Source of the DNA: Closterium sp. Naga37s-1
Taxonomy: Eukaryota; Streptophyta; Zygnematophyceae; Desmidiales; Closteriaceae
Length of the DNA: 64,000 nucleotides
Assembly (NCBI GenBank): GCA_947471745.1
Contig: CANJKZ010000010.1
Coordinates: 6,216,501 to 6,280,500, forward strand
Direction of reading: 5' to 3'
Shown here: positions 58,490-64,000 of the stretch, in pieces
How positions within the stretch are numbered: the first letter of the stretch is position 1
Layout of the letters: each line of letters starts with the position of its first letter
Notes under the pieces: model-generated
Told to the model about the DNA's origin: nothing
What the model saw: only the letters and a program-made list of their open reading frames with translations
Database searches by the model: none
Made by a program: the position numbers and the translations under genes

Positions 58490-58690
58490 CCAGCTCCACC
58501 GCCGCCGTCGCCGCCGCCTCCGCCGCCTCCGCCACCTCCGCCGCCTCCGCCACCTCCGCCACCTCCGCTCCCTCCGCCACCACCGCCGCCTCCTCCGCCT
58601 CCACTGCTGCCACCTCCGCCGCCACCCCCGCCACCATTCCCACCACCACCCCCACCCCCTCCACTGCCTCCACCACCACCTCCACCGCCC
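58490..58690 (-). repeat. Poly-glycine-coding trinucleotide tract in C5
   Basis: GGC/GGT/GGA-type codons (plus strand CCGCC(T/A)CC units) encode a run of some 65 residues that is almost pure Gly with scattered Ser, Asn and Asp. It separates the gag body from the zinc-knuckle-like domain. Confidence 0.9.
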
Positions 58691-59576
58691 CCGCTAGCCC
58701 CTCCAGCTCCCTTGCCCCCCTTGCCCTTGCCGGTGCGGCGTCTCCCGCTAGGGGCAGACGCAGCGCCGACCCCGTAGAAACCAACGAGGTCGGCAGCAGC
58801 AGCAGAAGCAACAGAGGGCAAGAGGGGGGAGGGGGAACACCCCTCAAAGACGGGGGTGCGAGGGTCACCACGAGAGGCTCCTACAGCTACTATGCTCTTC
58901 TCTGCTGCTAGGAGGCGCTCCTCGAGGAGGTCAACGGTGAGTGTGGTGGGGCAAACTGAGAGGAAGTGGTCCCTGACTAAGCGAAGAGAGTCAGGGAGCC
59001 GGGCGACTATGTAGTAGAGGGTGATGTACATGGGGGGGGGGGGTCTTGGCGCAGAACTCAGCAGGAAGCGCAGCGCGGTAGCGAGTGTCACTAGTGCGGA
59101 GGTGCGTAATGAGGTCAGCGACTGTGGGAAAGGCAGCAAGGTCAGGGAAGAGGTACGGTAGCATGAGGCGGCTCAGTGCAGCGGTGGCAGGGGAAGAGTA
59201 GCGTGCAACTACAGCGTCGTACAAGGTCTGAGCACTCTTGTACTGGCTAAAGTGTGCACGCTCAGTGGTCGGTAAGTGGCGACGCACAGCAAGATGGGCA
59301 GCAGCATCACGTGTCGCCCACTGTGAGCGAGCAGTGCTGTCAGCAGTAGCAGGCGGGGCAGGGGAGGCACCAGAGGTGAGGTCGAACAGAGAGAGGCCGT
59401 CTGCCCTATCGCACTGGAGGAACAGCTGGAGGTCATCGACCCAGACCTCAAAGTCAACAGCACGACCCTCAGTATCAAAGGTAAGAACACTGGGGGTAGC
59501 CATCACTGCAGAGGTCTAGCAAGGAGTGAGCTCACCAGTCCGAGTAAGTAGGGCCGGGGCGCGCCGGTAGGACTAG

Positions 59577-60430
59577 TAGCGGCTCGACGGCAGGGCGGCT
59601 CGGCGGCTCAGCGGCTCGGCTGCTGGGCGGCTCGGCTGTCGGGCGGCTCGGCGGCTCGGCTGCTGGGCGGCTCGGCTGTCGGGCGGCTCGGCGGTTCGGC
59701 TGCTGGGCGGCTCGGCTGTCGGGCGGCTCGGCGGCTAGGCGGCTCGGCTACTGGGCGGCTCGGTGGCTCTGCTACTTGGCGGCTCGGCGGCTCTGCTGCT
59801 GGGCTGCTCGGTAGAGGCGGCGTTGGGGCCGCTAGGGGCAGCGACGGGGCCGCGTAGGGAGGGGAGCGGCGACGGGGCCGTGTAGTGGCGGCGACGGGGC
59901 CGCGTAGGAAGGGGGGGGGGGGGGGCGGTGACGGGGCCGCTAGGGGCGGCGACAGGGCCGCGTAGAGGCGGCGTCAGGGCCGCTTAGGGGCGGCGACTAG
60001 GCCGCTTAGGAGCGGCAGCGGGGCCGCTTAGGGGCGGCGACGGGGCCGCGTAGGTTGAGAGGCGGCGACGAGGCCGCTAGGGGCGGCGACGGGGCCGCTA
60101 GGGGCGGCGACGGGGCCACGTAGGGGCGGCGACGGGGCCGCGTAGGGTGAGAGGCGGCGACGGGGCCGATAGGGGCGGCGACGGGGCCGCTAGGGGCGGC
60201 GACGGGGCCGCGTAGGGGCGGCGACGGGGCCGCGTAGGGTAAGAGGCAGCGACGGGGCCGCTAGGGGCGGCGACGGGGCCGCTAGGGGCGGCGACGGGGC
60301 CGCGTAGGGGCGGCGACGGGGCCGCGTAGGGGCGGCGACGGGGCCGCGTAGGGTGAGAGGCGGCGACGGGGCCGCTAGGGGCGGCAACGGGGCCGCGTGG
60401 GGGGCGGCGACGAGGCCGCTAGGGGCCAGT
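59577..60430 (-). repeat. G+C-rich minisatellite in C5 leader
   Basis: Two arrays: CGGCGGCTCGGCTGCTGGGC-type units (59577-59810) and GGGGCGGCGACGGGGCCGCT-type units of about 20 bp, with a higher-order repeat including GTAGGGTGAGAGGCGGCG (59810-60430). They lie between gag and the expected primer site. Confidence 0.9.
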
Positions 60431-60542
60431 AGGGGCCTGGAAAGGGCGGCGAAAAAGGGCGCGCCTCGGGCAGGAGCGACTGGCGCTCCGGTCAGGAAGG
60501 AAAATTTCAGTGGTGGGCCCAAGGAAGCGTTCCCACTAGGGC

Positions 60543-63408
<2,866 letters not shown>

Positions 63409-63535
63409 AGAGCCGCTGGGTTAGGAGAAATGAACCCATGAAGTGAATAATGAGCTACTCACCAGGCCCACAGCCTTATATAGCAGGGGTAGGGGCGGTT
63501 GAGAGGCTGAGAGGCTAAGGGGCTAAGGGACTATG

Positions 63536-63607
<72 letters not shown>

Positions 63608-64000
63608 TCTCTCCACCCCCTTAACCTCTCTCCTCCCTCTCCCACAGCACCAAGTGCTGCAGGGAGAGAGGAAGAGGGAGGGGAGGGACGGGCAGCAGGC
63701 TGCACACATCCGCCACCCCCACGTCCCCCCCCCCTCCCCCCCACGGCAGAAGCCCCACAAGGGAAGGGGGGCCGGCGTACGGAGCTGCTGGCGCTCGCGG
63801 CTGGCCCTGGCGCTCGCGCTCACGCTGGAACTGGTCGCTGGCGCTCGCGGCTGGCATAAGTCGCTGTCGCTCGTCGCTGGCGTATCGCGGGGCGACGGGG
63901 GGCCGCGGGGCGACGAGGGGGGGCACGGACGACGGGAAGTGCGACGAGCGCGATGGGCGCGACGAGCGGGGGATGCGACGGGCAGAACGGGCACAACGCA
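63409..64000. other. Repeat-like sequence, possible edge of another T1-like element
   Basis: 63409-63536 contains CTTATATAGC (a TATA-like box in either direction) and GAGAGGCT repeats. A second (CT)n tract of about 35 units occupies 63537-63605. From 63640 the order GCTGCAGGGAGAGAGGAAG, CCGCCACCCCCAC and CCCCCCACGGCAG parallels the T1 interior at 7150-7290, and 63800-64000 has GGCGCTCGCGGCTGGC and GCGACGAGCG-type tandem repeats like an LTR-element leader. No gene is supportable. Confidence 0.4.
63537..63605. repeat. Second (CT)n microsatellite
   Basis: About 35 CT dinucleotides, 128 bp to the right of the first tract. It is not in contact with a recognisable LINE in the window. Confidence 0.97.

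Larger units (their letters stand above)
54953..60542 (-). mobile_element. Ty1/copia retrotransposon C5
   Basis: The 3' LTR (54953-55083, plus strand TGTTGATG to GTTTGACA) is followed on the coding side by the purine-rich tract TGGGGGTG and resembles the C2 and C4 LTRs (shared GGGGTAGACAATATGGGGTA-type block). No 5' LTR or primer site is recognisable near 60540, where LINE-B begins. Parts, read leftwards, are a leader minisatellite (60430-59577), gag (59506-58800), a Gly-rich segment (about 58690-58490), the LREWY motif and zinc-knuckle-like domain (58430-58240), protease (TLDSGASRSFFRD near 57940), integrase (about 57550-56640), a hinge with GGAEPGGAEPGG-type repeats (56450-55800) and an RNase H portion (55550-55290). 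The 56617-59139 section is the longest copia reading frame of the window (840 residues), so this is perhaps the youngest copia coding region here, but the element is broken, with a few breaks. Confidence 0.88.

Overview
The window looks like nuclear DNA of a member of the green plant lineage. Two host genes with clean GT-AG introns are recognisable, and both belong to plant-type families: an L-arabinokinase (GHMP kinase, 15215-19750) and a non-specific phospholipase C (39435-42752), both on the minus strand. High G+C, low-complexity Gly/Glu/Ser insertions in the host proteins, and introns swollen by minisatellites suggest a streptophyte alga (a zygnematophyte would fit) more than a flowering plant. 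The species cannot be fixed from the sequence. There are no bacterial operons, rRNA genes, CRISPR arrays or convincing tRNA genes.

About 85% of the window is transposable elements, many nested. 1-5342: right part of a copia element (C1) carrying a solo gypsy LTR. 5343-6500: low-copy-looking DNA with two unassigned frames. 6501-14961: a small non-coding minus-strand LTR element (T1) split by a copia element (C2, 7544-14662, target duplication GCCCG). 14962-20242: the L-arabinokinase gene. 20243-32370: copia element C3 (duplication GATAG) with a solo LTR in its 5' LTR (duplication CAGAC) and a gypsy chromovirus G1 inside it (22464-27193, duplication AACAG). 32485-39034: minus-strand copia element C4 (duplication TTATG). 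39435-42752: the phospholipase C gene. 43600-44403: 5' end of another LTR element. 44404-54952: three minus-strand LINE units joined head to tail through (CT)n/(GA)n tracts, one carrying a miniature LTR element at 46621-47049. 54953-60542: minus-strand copia element C5. 60543-63284: a 5'-truncated LINE, again ending in (CT)n. 63409-64000: repeat-like sequence resembling the interior of T1.

The LINEs encode reverse transcriptase followed by a C-x-C...H-x3-C motif and a PD-(D/E)xK-like block, so they look like restriction-like-endonuclease LINEs. Every LINE end that can be read cleanly abuts a (GA)n tract in the same orientation, which suggests insertion into that microsatellite. The copia elements share three unusual traits: a different G+C-rich minisatellite in each 5' leader, a recurring LSPQQLREW-type motif, and an atypical zinc-knuckle-like motif after gag. 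The 429-bp miniature LTR element places tRNA-like A and B boxes across its LTR/primer-site junction and has an inverted LTR at one end, yet keeps a 5-bp target duplication.

The two host genes do not form a pathway. L-arabinokinase salvages cell-wall arabinose; the phospholipase makes diacylglycerol from membrane lipids. The arabinokinase lacks the N-terminal half found in land-plant homologues, and the LTR nest begins just where that half would be expected.
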